A program made the translations under genes and the position numbers. From positions 1 through 37,140 of the forward strand of contig JAJZGO010000005.1 in NCBI GenBank assembly GCA_021798415.1: 37,140 bases of DNA, given 5' to 3'. The notes beneath the pieces were generated by a model. It did not search any database and had not been told where the DNA came from. It saw only the letters and a program-made list of their open reading frames with translations. This DNA comes from Thermoplasmata archaeon (GTDB taxonomy: Archaea; Thermoplasmatota; Thermoplasmata; Lutacidiplasmatales; UBA184). Shown here one piece after another: positions 1 through 7,782 of the stretch; position 1 is the first letter of the stretch; each line of letters begins with the position of its first letter.

Positions 1-927
1 CAGCGCCGCCGCGTGAGCTTCCCACCCTATCGATCGCGATAAGCTCGAGGCCCGCCGCCGTAGGAACGATAGCTCGAACCGCCCGGCCCGCTGCGCCCGC
101 CCGTCCTTACGGATCCGGGAACGGTGGTAGCTGGCGTTGTCGCGGATTACCACGGCGCACCGCGGACCTCGCGTGCGGGCACGGTCGAACTGTCCGAGGA
201 ACGTCGCGCCGATGGGGCTTTCGAAGGTTCCCGGCTCCCGCCGATAGACCAGCTTGCCCTCATTCGGGCGAACCGCTCCCCAGTAGCCGATGGTCTTGTG
301 GGTCCAGACATGGAGAAGGACCGGATCCTTCACCTCGGGGGGACCCACATGAGGCAGCGGGACCTGTGTTGCTGGAGTGGACCTCGTCCATCGCTCAGAG
401 GTCCACCGGGGAATCGTGGTTCAGCGCCGCGAGTCTTTTTTGTGAGCCGCCGGCAGCTCCGGGTGCGGGTGAGGGAGCATCGGTCGAGGCGTTCGGAGGC
501 GGAACCCGAGCCGGCGGAACAGACGCTGGCACTGGTGGACGCCGAGGTCGACGGAGAACCGACGCTGAAGGAACGCGGAGAGGGTCTTGCCGTCCCAGAG
601 ATTGTCAGGGAGGCCAGCCTCCTCCGGTCGCTGACGGAGAGCACCCTCGACCGCCTTCAGTTGGGACTCTGTAAGACGACGGGGGCGACCCGGATGCGCC
701 CCCTCGACCGGGCCCGCCAGCCCCTCTTCGTCAAACTGACGGACCCAATACTGGGCGCTCCGGGGGGAATCACCCAATAGCCGCCCGGCTTGGGGCGCGG
801 TCATTCCTTGGGCGACGAGGAGCAGCCCGTGGGGTCAATGGTCTTAGCGGGACTCGTCCGTACGGTGAGTCTCGTCCTGGAGGGCGAGGATCACGTTCTC
901 GGCATCGGGTACGGTCAGAGGTCGCAT
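1..927 (-). pseudogene. Decayed IS630-family transposase, truncated by the window edge
   Basis: The reading frame can be followed from an ATG at 927 (MRPLTVPDAENVILALQDE) through a helix-turn-helix region (residues MTAPQAGRLLGDSPRSAQYW from 804) into an RNase H-like DDE domain. The DDE part still shows DEVH, then MWVPP, then VIRDNASYHRSR near 150-190, which matches the second catalytic Asp block of IS630/Tc1 transposases. It is broken in several ways. There are in-frame stops TAA at 846-844 and TGA a few codons later, TGA at 423-421, shifts among all three frames between about 333 and 421, and another shift near 20-60, where the ERVWKLTRRR motif survives only in pieces. The 3' end lies outside the window. 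It cannot make a working transposase, and the family assignment rests on motif order and wording. Confidence 0.85.
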
Positions 928-951
928 GAGGGGACCTCGTCCCCCTCATGC
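924..951. repeat. Hairpin covering the transposase start codon
   Basis: The arms GCATGAGGGG (924-933) and CCCCTCATGC (942-951) are perfect inverted repeats, and the inner bases GGAC and GTCC extend the pairing. The transposase ATG (927-925) lies inside the left arm. A transcript reading in from outside would fold the start codon into the stem. Hairpins of this kind are known to restrain expression in some insertion sequences; whether this one acted that way is inference. Confidence 0.6.
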
Positions 952-983
952 ACGCGCAATTGGCTGTGACGCTATGTTCAGCA

Positions 984-992
984 GCTAAATTT
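984..992 (+). promoter_or_regulatory. TATA-like box for the small membrane protein
   Basis: GCTAAATTT lies about 30 bases before the ATG at 1022, which would give a nearly leaderless transcript as for other genes here. Confidence 0.45.
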
Positions 993-1021
993 GTCTACCT
1001 ATACGCCCCTCCAGTGCACCT

Positions 1022-1285
1022 ATGAGCGCCACCGTTGGAAGCCCCCGGTGGAGAATCAGTCCGAGTGCGCTTCTGAGGTTCACAGGATTGATCTTTGTCG
1101 CCGCCGGGGCCTTCGAGTTCGCGTGGTCATTTACCCAGGGTTGGTCGAACGCCTCCGGTCAGGCCGCCGCTTACTCCGACCAGAGCATTTGGCTCGCTGA
1201 AGCTGTGGGGGGATACCTAGTGGGGATTGGTCTCGTCTTGCTGGCCGTTGGAGTCGTCCTTGCCGGATTCCGCAGGAAGAGCTAG
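1022..1285 (+). CDS. Small two-helix membrane protein, function unknown
   Basis: This 87-residue protein has two hydrophobic segments, about residues 17-40 (LLRFTGLIFVAAGAFEFAW) and 62-82 (AVGGYLVGIGLVLLAVGVVL). A polar, probably external loop lies between them, and a short basic tail RRKS ends it. I do not recognise a family. A TATA-like box at 984-992 fits a transcript starting just before the ATG. It sits directly upstream of the kelch protein gene in the lower-GC segment between two IS630 remnants, so it may be accessory. An overlapping 69-residue frame starting at 991 has no membrane pattern or promoter fit and looks like a shadow. Confidence 0.6.
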   Translation: MSATVGSPRWRISPSALLRFTGLIFVAAGAFEFAWSFTQGWSNASGQAAAYSDQSIWLAEAVGGYLVGIGLVLLAVGVVLAGFRRKS

Positions 1286-1334
1286 ACTACACCCGGCCCC
1301 GGAGTCCTATCGGAATGGGGCCGTCTCATTGAAG

Positions 1335-2642
1335 ATGTTGCCGTTTGGGAGGCGGGAGCTCTTCCGCTGTCATGGCAGACAGCCGGTGATCCGCCCGCTG
1401 TGCCCCCAGACCATAGCCGCAGCACTGACCCTTCTCGTGCTGGGGGCGGGTTGGAGCCACGCGAGCCTCTCGAACTCCTGGACTTCAACGACGGCCGCCG
1501 GGGCGACGGCTAATCTCGAGTGGAGGGAGATTTCCTCCGCGGCCCAAGCTGGCCCCGCGCCCACACTTCCCAGCGCACGGTACGGCGCGGCCTTCGCGGA
1601 TGACCCCGCATTGGGAGCCACCCTCCTCTTCGGAGGGATGTGGCAGTACGAGATTTCGGTGTATCCCTACGCCATTTTCGAGTATTTGCTGAACGATACG
1701 TGGACTCTCTCTGACGGAAAGTGGACCAACCTCACTGAATCTGGCCCGTCTCCTCCTGCTCGGTGGGGCGCATCGATGGCATACGACCCGGCCTTGAACG
1801 GCGTCGTGTTGTTTGGGGGGCAGACGATAGTATGTCGTCCTCTCTACTGTGCAATCGTTACCCCGCTCAATGACACCTGGTTGTTCTCCGACGACCACTG
1901 GACGAACGTCACCTCCCAGTCGCCCCTGCGCCCACCTGCCCGATACCAAGCAAGCATGGTCTACGACCCGGCCGAAGGAGCCCTCGTGCTCTTCGGCGGT
2001 ATTCAGCAGCCGGACGGTCAAGCCCTCAATGACACATGGGAGCTCCGCGGTGAGGCGTGGTCGCACGTAACGGATTCGCGCACGCCGCCCGCGCGTTTCG
2101 GGGCTGCCTTCGGATACGATCCGCAGGCCGGCTCGACCCTCCTGGTCGGCGGGTCAGTGTATCGCGGTCCAAGCCTCGTGGCGACGACTGTTCCGGACGC
2201 GTGGAGCTTCTCCGCGGGTGCGTGGACTAACATCACGGCGACCGAAACTCCCGCCGTGGCGGCCACCTCCGCCCTCGGATTCGACCTCAGCGCGAACCTA
2301 ACCCTTCTTTGGGGCGCCTATGGCACCGGCGTTTGGTCCTTCCAAGCTGGACAGTGGACAGCAGTCAGGACCCTCGGCTCGCCTCCCTCGCGGTCTGAAG
2401 CGAGTTTCGCCTGTGACGCCACTCTTCAGGGCTGCATCCTTTTCGGCGGAATAGCCACGAGCGGGAACGGAATCACTCCCGTCCTGGGGGACGCTTGGTT
2501 GTTAACGCCCTCCGTGAATCTGCCCCTGTCGGAGATCGTGGTGACGGCCCTGCCCGTCGCCTCAGCTATCGCCGGAGCGCTATTTGTAACGTACTTAACA
2601 CGAGCACGGGGTCGCTCGAAAAAGGGAATGGACCCGCACTGA
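1335..2642 (+). CDS. Secreted kelch-repeat surface protein with C-terminal membrane anchor
   Basis: The protein has at least five kelch-type blades recognisable by FGG, followed by NDTW, then W-x-N-x-T, PPAR(W/Y/F)-x-A and YDP. It probably forms a beta-propeller displayed outside the cell. A basic N-terminus and a hydrophobic stretch near residues 24-40 look like a signal peptide. A single hydrophobic helix at about 400-420 followed by RARGRSKKG looks like a C-terminal anchor with a positive cytoplasmic tail. I chose the ATG at 1335 (435 residues) because the open frame from 1227 overlaps the upstream gene and adds residues unlike a leader. Its partner or ligand cannot be told. Codon use is less GC-biased than in the housekeeping genes to the right, in keeping with an accessory gene. 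Confidence 0.8.
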   Translation: MLPFGRRELFRCHGRQPVIRPLCPQTIAAALTLLVLGAGWSHASLSNSWTSTTAAGATANLEWREISSAAQAGPAPTLPSARYGAAFADDPALGATLLFGGMWQYEISVYPYAIFEYLLNDTWTLSDGKWTNLTESGPSPPARWGASMAYDPALNGVVLFGGQTIVCRPLYCAIVTPLNDTWLFSDDHWTNVTSQSPLRPPARYQASMVYDPAEGALVLFGGIQQPDGQALNDTWELRGEAWSHVTDSRTPPARFGAAFGYDPQAGSTLLVGGSVYRGPSLVATTVPDAWSFSAGAWTNITATETPAVAATSALGFDLSANLTLLWGAYGTGVWSFQAGQWTAVRTLGSPPSRSEASFACDATLQGCILFGGIATSGNGITPVLGDAWLLTPSVNLPLSEIVVTALPVASAIAGALFVTYLTRARGRSKKGMDPH

Positions 2643-2651
2643 TCGCGTGGG

Positions 2652-3240
2652 TCAAGCCTTGCGATCCATGAGCGCCCCGTGCACTATGAAGTTACCGAAG
2701 ACAGTTGTTACCGCATCGTAGACAAGGGTGTGATCCTGAACGGTCTGGATGCTCGTTAACGGTATCCAAGTCATGGTCACGGGGTCGAAGATTCGGTCAC
2801 TTGTGGTCAAGTTCTGGGGGTCCTTCAACCCGCCTTGGTACGTCGCGCTCTTGATGTAGATCGGCTGATCGGTAGGGGTAACACGCAAGAACCCGTGGTG
2901 GATTTCCCGCACGGTCGAGACGTCGGTGGTATTGGCCGACAGCAATGTCCGTCCCACTAGACTAAGTCGCGAGGTCATACTCCTCGACCGCACTTTGCTG
3001 CCTCAAGTCGTGGATGGGAACGTACCCTTGGGGGGGTGAGAGTGGGCGTCCCAGAGGCGACACATCCGCCCCCTCCCGGTTCGGTGGTGATTCCCATCAA
3101 TGGAAGGTCACCGTACCCCGAGGGCATCACGTAACTCGTGCTTCCAATTCAGGCGTGGAGGGCGACGGCATCGCCAGACGGTCCGTCGAGTTGGGTCCAC
3201 GCCTCGATTGAGCCGAAGGTCATTGCCCCGGCGGGTGCGC
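2652..3240 (-). pseudogene. Broken Hint-domain (hedgehog/intein-type) protein, C-terminal part
   Basis: Reading right to left, the sequence encodes a beta-rich segment (FGSIEAWTQLDG, then MPSGYGDLPLMGITTEPGGGG), then CVASGTPTLTP, GYVPIHDL, VEEYDLAT, LLSANTTDV, LRVTPTDQPIYI, FDPVTMTWIPLTSI and finally YDAVTTVFGNFIVHGALMDRK. This is the order of a Hint domain: a catalytic-type Cys block at the start (Cys codon 3064-3062) and a closing VYDV-x-NFIANG-like block. The frame is broken by a TGA at 3151-3149, a +1 shift in the G7 run at 3030-3036, and a +1 shift with a TAG near 2960-2970. Only the last 113 residues (2652-2993, GTG start) are open. The 5' end abuts the IS630 remnant. If the G7 run is an assembly error, the other two lesions still remain. 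Confidence 0.7.
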
Positions 3241-3263
3241 TTTCCGCATCTAAACGCGGCGTC

Positions 3264-3426
3264 CTAATTTATTGCGCATAGCCGCCGAAGTGTGTCGTTC
3301 GGAGCGCGCCGTTCGTCGAAGGCCATCTTCACCGCCGAACGATCGAGTCAATAGCGGGGCAGCACCGAGTGGGGAGGCAGCGCCCCCGCGTGAGCTTCCA
3401 CCTCGCCACCGTGTCGGGCAGTATCT
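3264..3426 (-). pseudogene. IS630-family transposase C-terminal remnant
   Basis: The minus strand reads VARWKLTRGRC, then CCPAIDSIV, and after a frameshift near 3312 AVKMAFDERRAPNDTLRRL followed by CAIN and TAG (3266-3264). These are the closing motifs of IS630 transposases (ERVWKLTRRR and PN-x-x-LRRLCA-I). Only about 50 residues survive and nothing of the DDE core remains. The DNA around AAGCTCACGCGG resembles the left edge of the window, where the other decayed copy has its WKLTR motif. The remnant begins immediately after the stop codon of the MFS gene at 3427 and ends against the broken Hint gene, so its insertion or later deletion probably destroyed the 5' half of that gene. Confidence 0.75.
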
Positions 3427-4749
3427 CTAGCCGCTCGCGCCCTCGGCGTCGACCGGGCGGACGGGCTCGTAGCCGAGCCGTCGCAGGGCGCCGAACCCGA
3501 CGACCATCACGAGCCCGAAGAGGGCGATCGCTCCGCCGGCGGCGAGGTACGTCCCCTGGATCCCGACCGCGAGAAAGATGAGGCCGCCCGAGAACTGGCC
3601 GACGGGAACGAGGGCGTAGCTGCCGACCTCGTCGGCCGAGAAGACGCGCCCCATCATCTCGTCCGGGACGGTCGCCTGCACCGTCGAGAGGAAGACGGTC
3701 GTGATCATGCCGGGCATGAGGCCGTAGACGAACGCGATCGGGAGCGCGAGCCAGATCGACCGCACGAGCCCGAACGCGAGGAGCGCGACCCCCATGAGGA
3801 GCGTGAGCGCGATGATGACCCGACCCGCCCGCGGCTCGAACTTGAGATGGGCCACCAGCACGAACCCGACCGCGGTCCCGATGGTGACGACCGCGATCAT
3901 CCCGCCGTACCAGATCCCGTTCGCGAGCCCGAGCCAGTCCTTGAGGTAGAGCGCGAGCTCGACCAGCGCGACCGCCGACAAAAAGTTCACGACGAGCGCG
4001 GCCACGGTGATCTCGAGGAGGTCGCGACGTCGTCCGAGATAGGCGAACCCCGCCCGCGCCTCGGTGAGCACCGCCCGCGGCTTCGCCTTCCGCGTCACCG
4101 AGAGATCGATGTCGAGGACGATCAGCGCGACCTGGGTCGCGAAGAACAGCACGAACGGGATCGCCAGGGCGTAGACCATCGGCACGACCGCGAGCAGCAC
4201 CCCGACCGCGATCGCCCCGACGGCGCTCGCCACCGCCGCGACCGCGTAGATGATCCCGTTCGCGCTCCCCAGGTCGCGCGACTCGACCAGGCGGGGGACG
4301 GACGTGTTGAAGGCCGGCCGGAACAAGGTCGACGTGGTCGTGACGAGCGCCCACCCCGGGTAGAGGAGGACGACCCAGAGCGGCAGGTAGAACCCCGGCG
4401 GTCCCGGGAGCGCCAGGTGCGTCGCGGGCGCGTAGACGAGGTCGGCCGCGAGGGCGGCGGTCGCGAGGATCGAGACGAGGTTGACCGTGCGCATCAGGTG
4501 GCCCCGGTCGTGGCGGTCGGCGAGCGCTCCCGAGACGAACGCGCTCCCGAGCGTCGGCAGCGTCGAGGAGAGGCCAAGGAAGGCGAGCGCGATCCCCGCG
4601 TAGCTCGTCGGGGTCCCGGACGGGTACGCGAACGCGACCGCGAACAAGAGGACGACGAGCACGGTCGACGGCGCCGCGAACTGGAGCGCTCCCGCGCACA
4701 GGAACGCCGGGAACGACCGGTGTCGGAACAGGGCCCCGTACCGGTTCAG
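3427..4749 (-). CDS. Major facilitator superfamily exporter (EntS/MFS_3-like), probable CTG start
   Basis: This is a 12-helix MFS permease. GALADRHDRGHLMR between helices 2 and 3 is the family's motif A, and VPDEMMGRVFSADE is typical of EntS/MFS_3-type drug or siderophore exporters. The only ATG, GTG or TTG that could start it is GTG at 4662, which would remove most of helix 1. The same frame continues upstream without a stop to LNRYGALFRHRSFPAFLCAG, a good MFS N-terminus. The codon at its head is CTG (4749-4747), preceded by GGGAGG at a normal ribosome-binding distance. An in-frame TAG lies only nine codons further up, so the start must be near here. The substrate is unknown. The gene diverges from pelA, and the shared spacer has an AT-richer patch near 4788-4797. 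Confidence 0.82.
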   Translation of the reverse strand: MNRYGALFRHRSFPAFLCAGALQFAAPSTVLVVLLFAVAFAYPSGTPTSYAGIALAFLGLSSTLPTLGSAFVSGALADRHDRGHLMRTVNLVSILATAALAADLVYAPATHLALPGPPGFYLPLWVVLLYPGWALVTTTSTLFRPAFNTSVPRLVESRDLGSANGIIYAVAAVASAVGAIAVGVLLAVVPMVYALAIPFVLFFATQVALIVLDIDLSVTRKAKPRAVLTEARAGFAYLGRRRDLLEITVAALVVNFLSAVALVELALYLKDWLGLANGIWYGGMIAVVTIGTAVGFVLVAHLKFEPRAGRVIIALTLLMGVALLAFGLVRSIWLALPIAFVYGLMPGMITTVFLSTVQATVPDEMMGRVFSADEVGSYALVPVGQFSGGLIFLAVGIQGTYLAAGGAIALFGLVMVVGFGALRRLGYEPVRPVDAEGASG

Positions 4750-4880
4750 GCTGCTCGTCCTCCCGGGCCGTCCCTACTCGGGCGGGGTGCGATAAGCCTG
4801 TCGAAGTCCGCGTCGTGCGGCGCCGGTCCACATCGAAACGCGCTTGTACTCCGCGAGACCCTCGGCCCGGGGGGTCCACC

Positions 4881-6002
4881 GTGCGGCTCGTTCATCGCGA
4901 CGCGTCGACCGGCCTCCTCAAGCTGCGGCTCGAGACGCCGAGCGACCTCTGGCGGATCTCCCGGTTCGTGAGGGTCGGCGAGCGCGTCGGGGCGTCCACG
5001 ACCCGGCGCGATCCCGAGGCGCCGGCCGACGTCGCCGGCGCGGAACGGACGCGCCGGCGCGTCACCCTCGTCGTGCGGGCCGAGCAGGTCGAGTTCCACG
5101 GGTTCTCGAAGCACGTCCGCATCACCGGGCCGATCGTCGAGGGACCGTTCGACATCGGGCGGCACCACACGCTCGACCTCGCGGAGGGCGACGACGTGAC
5201 GGTCGTCAAGCCGGTCCTCTCGGCCGGCGAGCACGCGATCCTCGACGAGGGGCTCGCGGGCCGCGGAGAACCCGCCATCGTCCTCGCGGCCGTCGACTGG
5301 GGCGACTCGTCGATCGTGCGCCTGCACGGCCGCGCGGTCGAGCCGGTCGCCGACCTCCGTCGCACGATCGCGGGGAAGCGGTACTCCGGCGGTCAGGGCG
5401 AGAAGGACCGGGCGACGTACGTCGGCGAGCTGATGGACGCCCTGCGACGCGAGGGCGCCAACGCGACCGCGCTCGTCCTCGCCGGCCCGGGGTTCCTCAA
5501 GGAGCAGCTCTACCGCCGCCTTCTCGAGGACGACCCGACGCTCGCGAAGAGGACCCGGGTCTACCCGACCGCGGAGTCGGGCCGCGTCGGGGTGGACGAG
5601 CTCCTGCGCTCGGGCCGGGCGAGCGAGGCCCTGCGCGGGAGCGTCGCGGCCGAGGAGGCCGAGGTCGTCGAGCGCCTCGTCCGCGCGCTCGCCGGCGGGC
5701 AGCGCGCCGCCGTCGGGCGGACCGAGGTCGCCGAGGCGGTCGACGCGGGGGCCGTCGAGACGCTCCTCGTCTCGGAGACGCTCCTCACGGACGAAACGAT
5801 CGCCCCGGCGCTCGACCGCGCGCGGGCGGCCCGAGTGCACGTTCTCGTGGTGCGGGAGGACGGGGAGGCCGGACGACGCCTCGCGGGTCTCGGCCGCGTC
5901 GCGGCGCTCCTCCGCTACGACTGGGTCGCGCCGAGCCGCCTCGCTACGGGATCGCCTGGACGGCCTCGCGCAGCTCCTCGAAGCGGCGCTTCAGGTCCTT
6001 GA
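4881..6002 (+). CDS. pelA: Pelota (Dom34/aPelota) ribosome-rescue factor
   Basis: Pelota binds stalled archaeal ribosomes in an eRF1-like manner and works with ABCE1 in mRNA surveillance. The protein (373 residues) has the N-terminal Sm-like domain (LLKLRLETPSDLWRISRFV, then RVTLVVRAEQVEF and the GHHTLDL-like RHHTLDLAEGDDVTV). A central eRF1 domain 2-like part follows (AAVDWGDSSIVRL), and then a C-terminal L7Ae-like fold ending in VAALLRYDW. The GTG at 4881 was chosen because VRLVHRD matches the usual start; the open frame upstream (from 4815) adds Arg-rich residues not seen in the family. As expected for pelota, the GGQ of eRF1 is absent. Its last 59 bases overlap the convergent rpo3 gene. 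Confidence 0.93.
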   Translation: MRLVHRDASTGLLKLRLETPSDLWRISRFVRVGERVGASTTRRDPEAPADVAGAERTRRRVTLVVRAEQVEFHGFSKHVRITGPIVEGPFDIGRHHTLDLAEGDDVTVVKPVLSAGEHAILDEGLAGRGEPAIVLAAVDWGDSSIVRLHGRAVEPVADLRRTIAGKRYSGGQGEKDRATYVGELMDALRREGANATALVLAGPGFLKEQLYRRLLEDDPTLAKRTRVYPTAESGRVGVDELLRSGRASEALRGSVAAEEAEVVERLVRALAGGQRAAVGRTEVAEAVDAGAVETLLVSETLLTDETIAPALDRARAARVHVLVVREDGEAGRRLAGLGRVAALLRYDWVAPSRLATGSPGRPRAAPRSGASGP

Positions 6003-6789
6003 GGGCGAATCGGAGCGCCTCGCGGGCGCTCAGCGAGCCGTCGGTGTCGAACCGCAGGAAGAACCGCTCGGGGTCGGTCTCGATGTGGATCGACCCGTGC
6101 TCGCACGTCTCTTCGCACGCCCCGCAGTCGATGCACTTCGTCTCGTCGGTGACCGAGAGCTTGGGGCTCGCGAACTCGAGGATGTTGACCGGGCACGAGG
6201 CGGCCGTGCGCTTCAAGCAGGCGTCGGTGCAGCCCTCCTTGCGCTGGATCTTGACGTGCGGGCGGGGGAACATACCGACCCCCTGGGCGACCTGCCACTT
6301 CCCGTGCTCGCGGGCGGTCCCGACGACCGCGGTCGCGTAGGCGAGCAGGGCCTGCCGGGCGCCGAGCCGGACGATCGGCACCTCGGGCTCGAGGATCGCG
6401 AGGGTCGGGTCGCCGAGCGGGACGACGTCGCGGGCGTAGACCGTGCAGGGTCCCTTCTTGTCGACGGAGTACATCACCTGACAGTGCGGGCACCCGGTCC
6501 CGCCGCACTCGCACTCCGACTTGCGTCGGAACTGCGAGAGGTCGGTGGGGACCGGCAGAAGCCCGAGCCGGAGCGCGACGGCCTCGTCGAACATGCTCGT
6601 CGACGAGTCGTAGTCCTTGCCGGTCGTCTCGTCGCGGATCGGGCCGAGGTGGAACTCGACCTCCTCGATCGCCAGCTTGGGGACGTCGGAGAGCAGCGTG
6701 CGCCGGATCGCGTTGACCTGGGACGCCGTGACCCCCTCGAGCTCGAGCGACGTGCTCCGAACCTTGAGGTCCTCGATCGTGACGGGCAT
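5944..6789 (-). CDS. rpo3: DNA-directed RNA polymerase subunit Rpo3 (RpoD)
   Basis: This is the archaeal counterpart of Rpb3, part of the D-L-N-P assembly platform of RNA polymerase. The N-terminal dimerisation region is clear (ASQVNAIRRTLLSDVPKLAIEEVEF). A loop with CECGGTGCPHC could bind metal, as in many euryarchaeal homologues. The ferredoxin-like insertion holds CTDACLKRTAASCP and CIDCGACEETC, enough cysteines for at least one Fe-S cluster. The protein has 281 residues. The ATG at 6789 follows the uS11 stop with two bases between them, so it is the last gene of the rps13-rps4-rps11-rpo3 operon. Its 3' end overlaps the 3' end of pelA. Confidence 0.96.
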   Translation of the reverse strand: MPVTIEDLKVRSTSLELEGVTASQVNAIRRTLLSDVPKLAIEEVEFHLGPIRDETTGKDYDSSTSMFDEAVALRLGLLPVPTDLSQFRRKSECECGGTGCPHCQVMYSVDKKGPCTVYARDVVPLGDPTLAILEPEVPIVRLGARQALLAYATAVVGTAREHGKWQVAQGVGMFPRPHVKIQRKEGCTDACLKRTAASCPVNILEFASPKLSVTDETKCIDCGACEETCEHGSIHIETDPERFFLRFDTDGSLSAREALRFALKDLKRRFEELREAVQAIP

Positions 6790-6791
6790 CG

Positions 6792-7175
6792 CTACACGCG
6801 CCGGCCGCGGCGCCCTCCCTTCGGCTTCGTGCCGTCGTGCGGCACCGGGGTCACATCTTCGATCCGCTGGATGCGCACGCCGGCCCGCGAGAGCGCGCGG
6901 ATCGCGGCCTGGGCGCCGGGCCCCGGCGACCGGGAGCGGTTCCCGCCGGCGGCCCGCACGCGGACGTGGAGCGTGTCGTACCCCTTCTCCTTGATCACGC
7001 CGGCCACCTGGTCGGCGGCCTTCATCGCCGCGTAGGGACTCGACTCGTCCCGCGCGGCCTTCACGACCATTCCGCCGGTCGCCTTCGCCAGCGTCTCGGC
7101 ACCGGTGATGTCGGTGACGGTGATGTGGATGTTGTTGTAGCTCGCGTAGATGTGCGCGATGCCGATCTTCGCCAT
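6792..7175 (-). CDS. rps11: 30S ribosomal protein uS11
   Basis: At 127 residues this is full length for an archaeal uS11, a platform protein of the small subunit that contacts the mRNA exit region. Diagnostic sequences include GIAHIYASYNNIHITVTDITGA, AA(D/E)QVAGVIKEKGYDTLHVRVRA and the ending TPVPHDGTKPKGGRRGRRV. It lies between rps4 (three bases upstream) and rpo3 (two bases downstream), the standard archaeal order. No promoter of its own is visible, so it should depend on the operon promoter at 8611-8620. Confidence 0.97.
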   Translation of the reverse strand: MAKIGIAHIYASYNNIHITVTDITGAETLAKATGGMVVKAARDESSPYAAMKAADQVAGVIKEKGYDTLHVRVRAAGGNRSRSPGPGAQAAIRALSRAGVRIQRIEDVTPVPHDGTKPKGGRRGRRV

Positions 7176-7178
7176 GGC

Positions 7179-7772
7179 CTACGCCGCTCCTTCGGGGGCC
7201 GGTGTCGGTTCCGAGGCCGCGCCGGGGCGGGCCGCGAGCCGTTCCCGCAGCGCGACGCGGGCGGTGTGGTCGTCGCTCGAGAGGGGGCTCGTCGGCGCGT
7301 AGGCGATCTGCATCTCCTCCGCGGAGGGGACGAGGTACCCCGGCCGAGTGACCCGGTGGTCGCCGATAGAGAAGTGGCCGTGCACGATCCACTGGCGGGC
7401 GCCGTACGGGGTGGGCGCGAGGCCCCGGGTGAAGACGATCCACTCGAGACGGCGTCGAAGGAGGTCCTCGGTGCGGAGCCCGAGAACGTCGTCGATCGTC
7501 GGCGTGCCGACCGGAAGGACGCCGAGCCGCGTGAGGCGGCCCAGCAAGTTGTCGGTCTCCCGTCGCGCCTGCTCCTCGCCGGCGCGCAACCGCGCCTGCA
7601 GGTCCCGTGCCTGGCGGCGCAGGCCCCTCAGCTCGGACTGGGCCTTCCAGAGCTCGCGCTTGTTCTTGAGACCGTACTTGCCGAGGAGCTTGCGCTCCTC
7701 CTCCATCCGGGCGGCCTCCCACGGGTGCTTCGGGGTCTCGTAGGTGCGGCGCAGGAACTTCGGGTCGCCCAT
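7179..7772 (-). CDS. rps4: 30S ribosomal protein uS4
   Basis: uS4 is a primary 16S rRNA-binding protein. The N-terminus MGDPKFLRRTYETPKHPWEAAR and GLKNKRELWKAQ are archaeal/eukaryotic-type, and the S4 RNA-binding domain is recognisable (LEWIVFTRGLAPTPYGARQWIVHGHFSIGDHRV). The protein has 197 residues, with an Ala/Pro-rich C-terminal tail (AARPGAASEPTPAPEGAA) slightly longer than usual. The ATG at 7772 follows the rps13 stop after ten bases. Confidence 0.97.
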   Translation of the reverse strand: MGDPKFLRRTYETPKHPWEAARMEEERKLLGKYGLKNKRELWKAQSELRGLRRQARDLQARLRAGEEQARRETDNLLGRLTRLGVLPVGTPTIDDVLGLRTEDLLRRRLEWIVFTRGLAPTPYGARQWIVHGHFSIGDHRVTRPGYLVPSAEEMQIAYAPTSPLSSDDHTARVALRERLAARPGAASEPTPAPEGAA

Positions 7773-7782
7773 CGGTCGAGGA

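Noticed and set aside
3014..3211. A 65-residue plus-strand frame in the region left of the IS630 remnant
   Set aside because: It lies opposite the decayed Hint gene, has no domain and no promoter.
1..3426. An active composite transposon bounded by IS630 copies
   Set aside because: Both copies are broken, and I could not find intact terminal inverted repeats.
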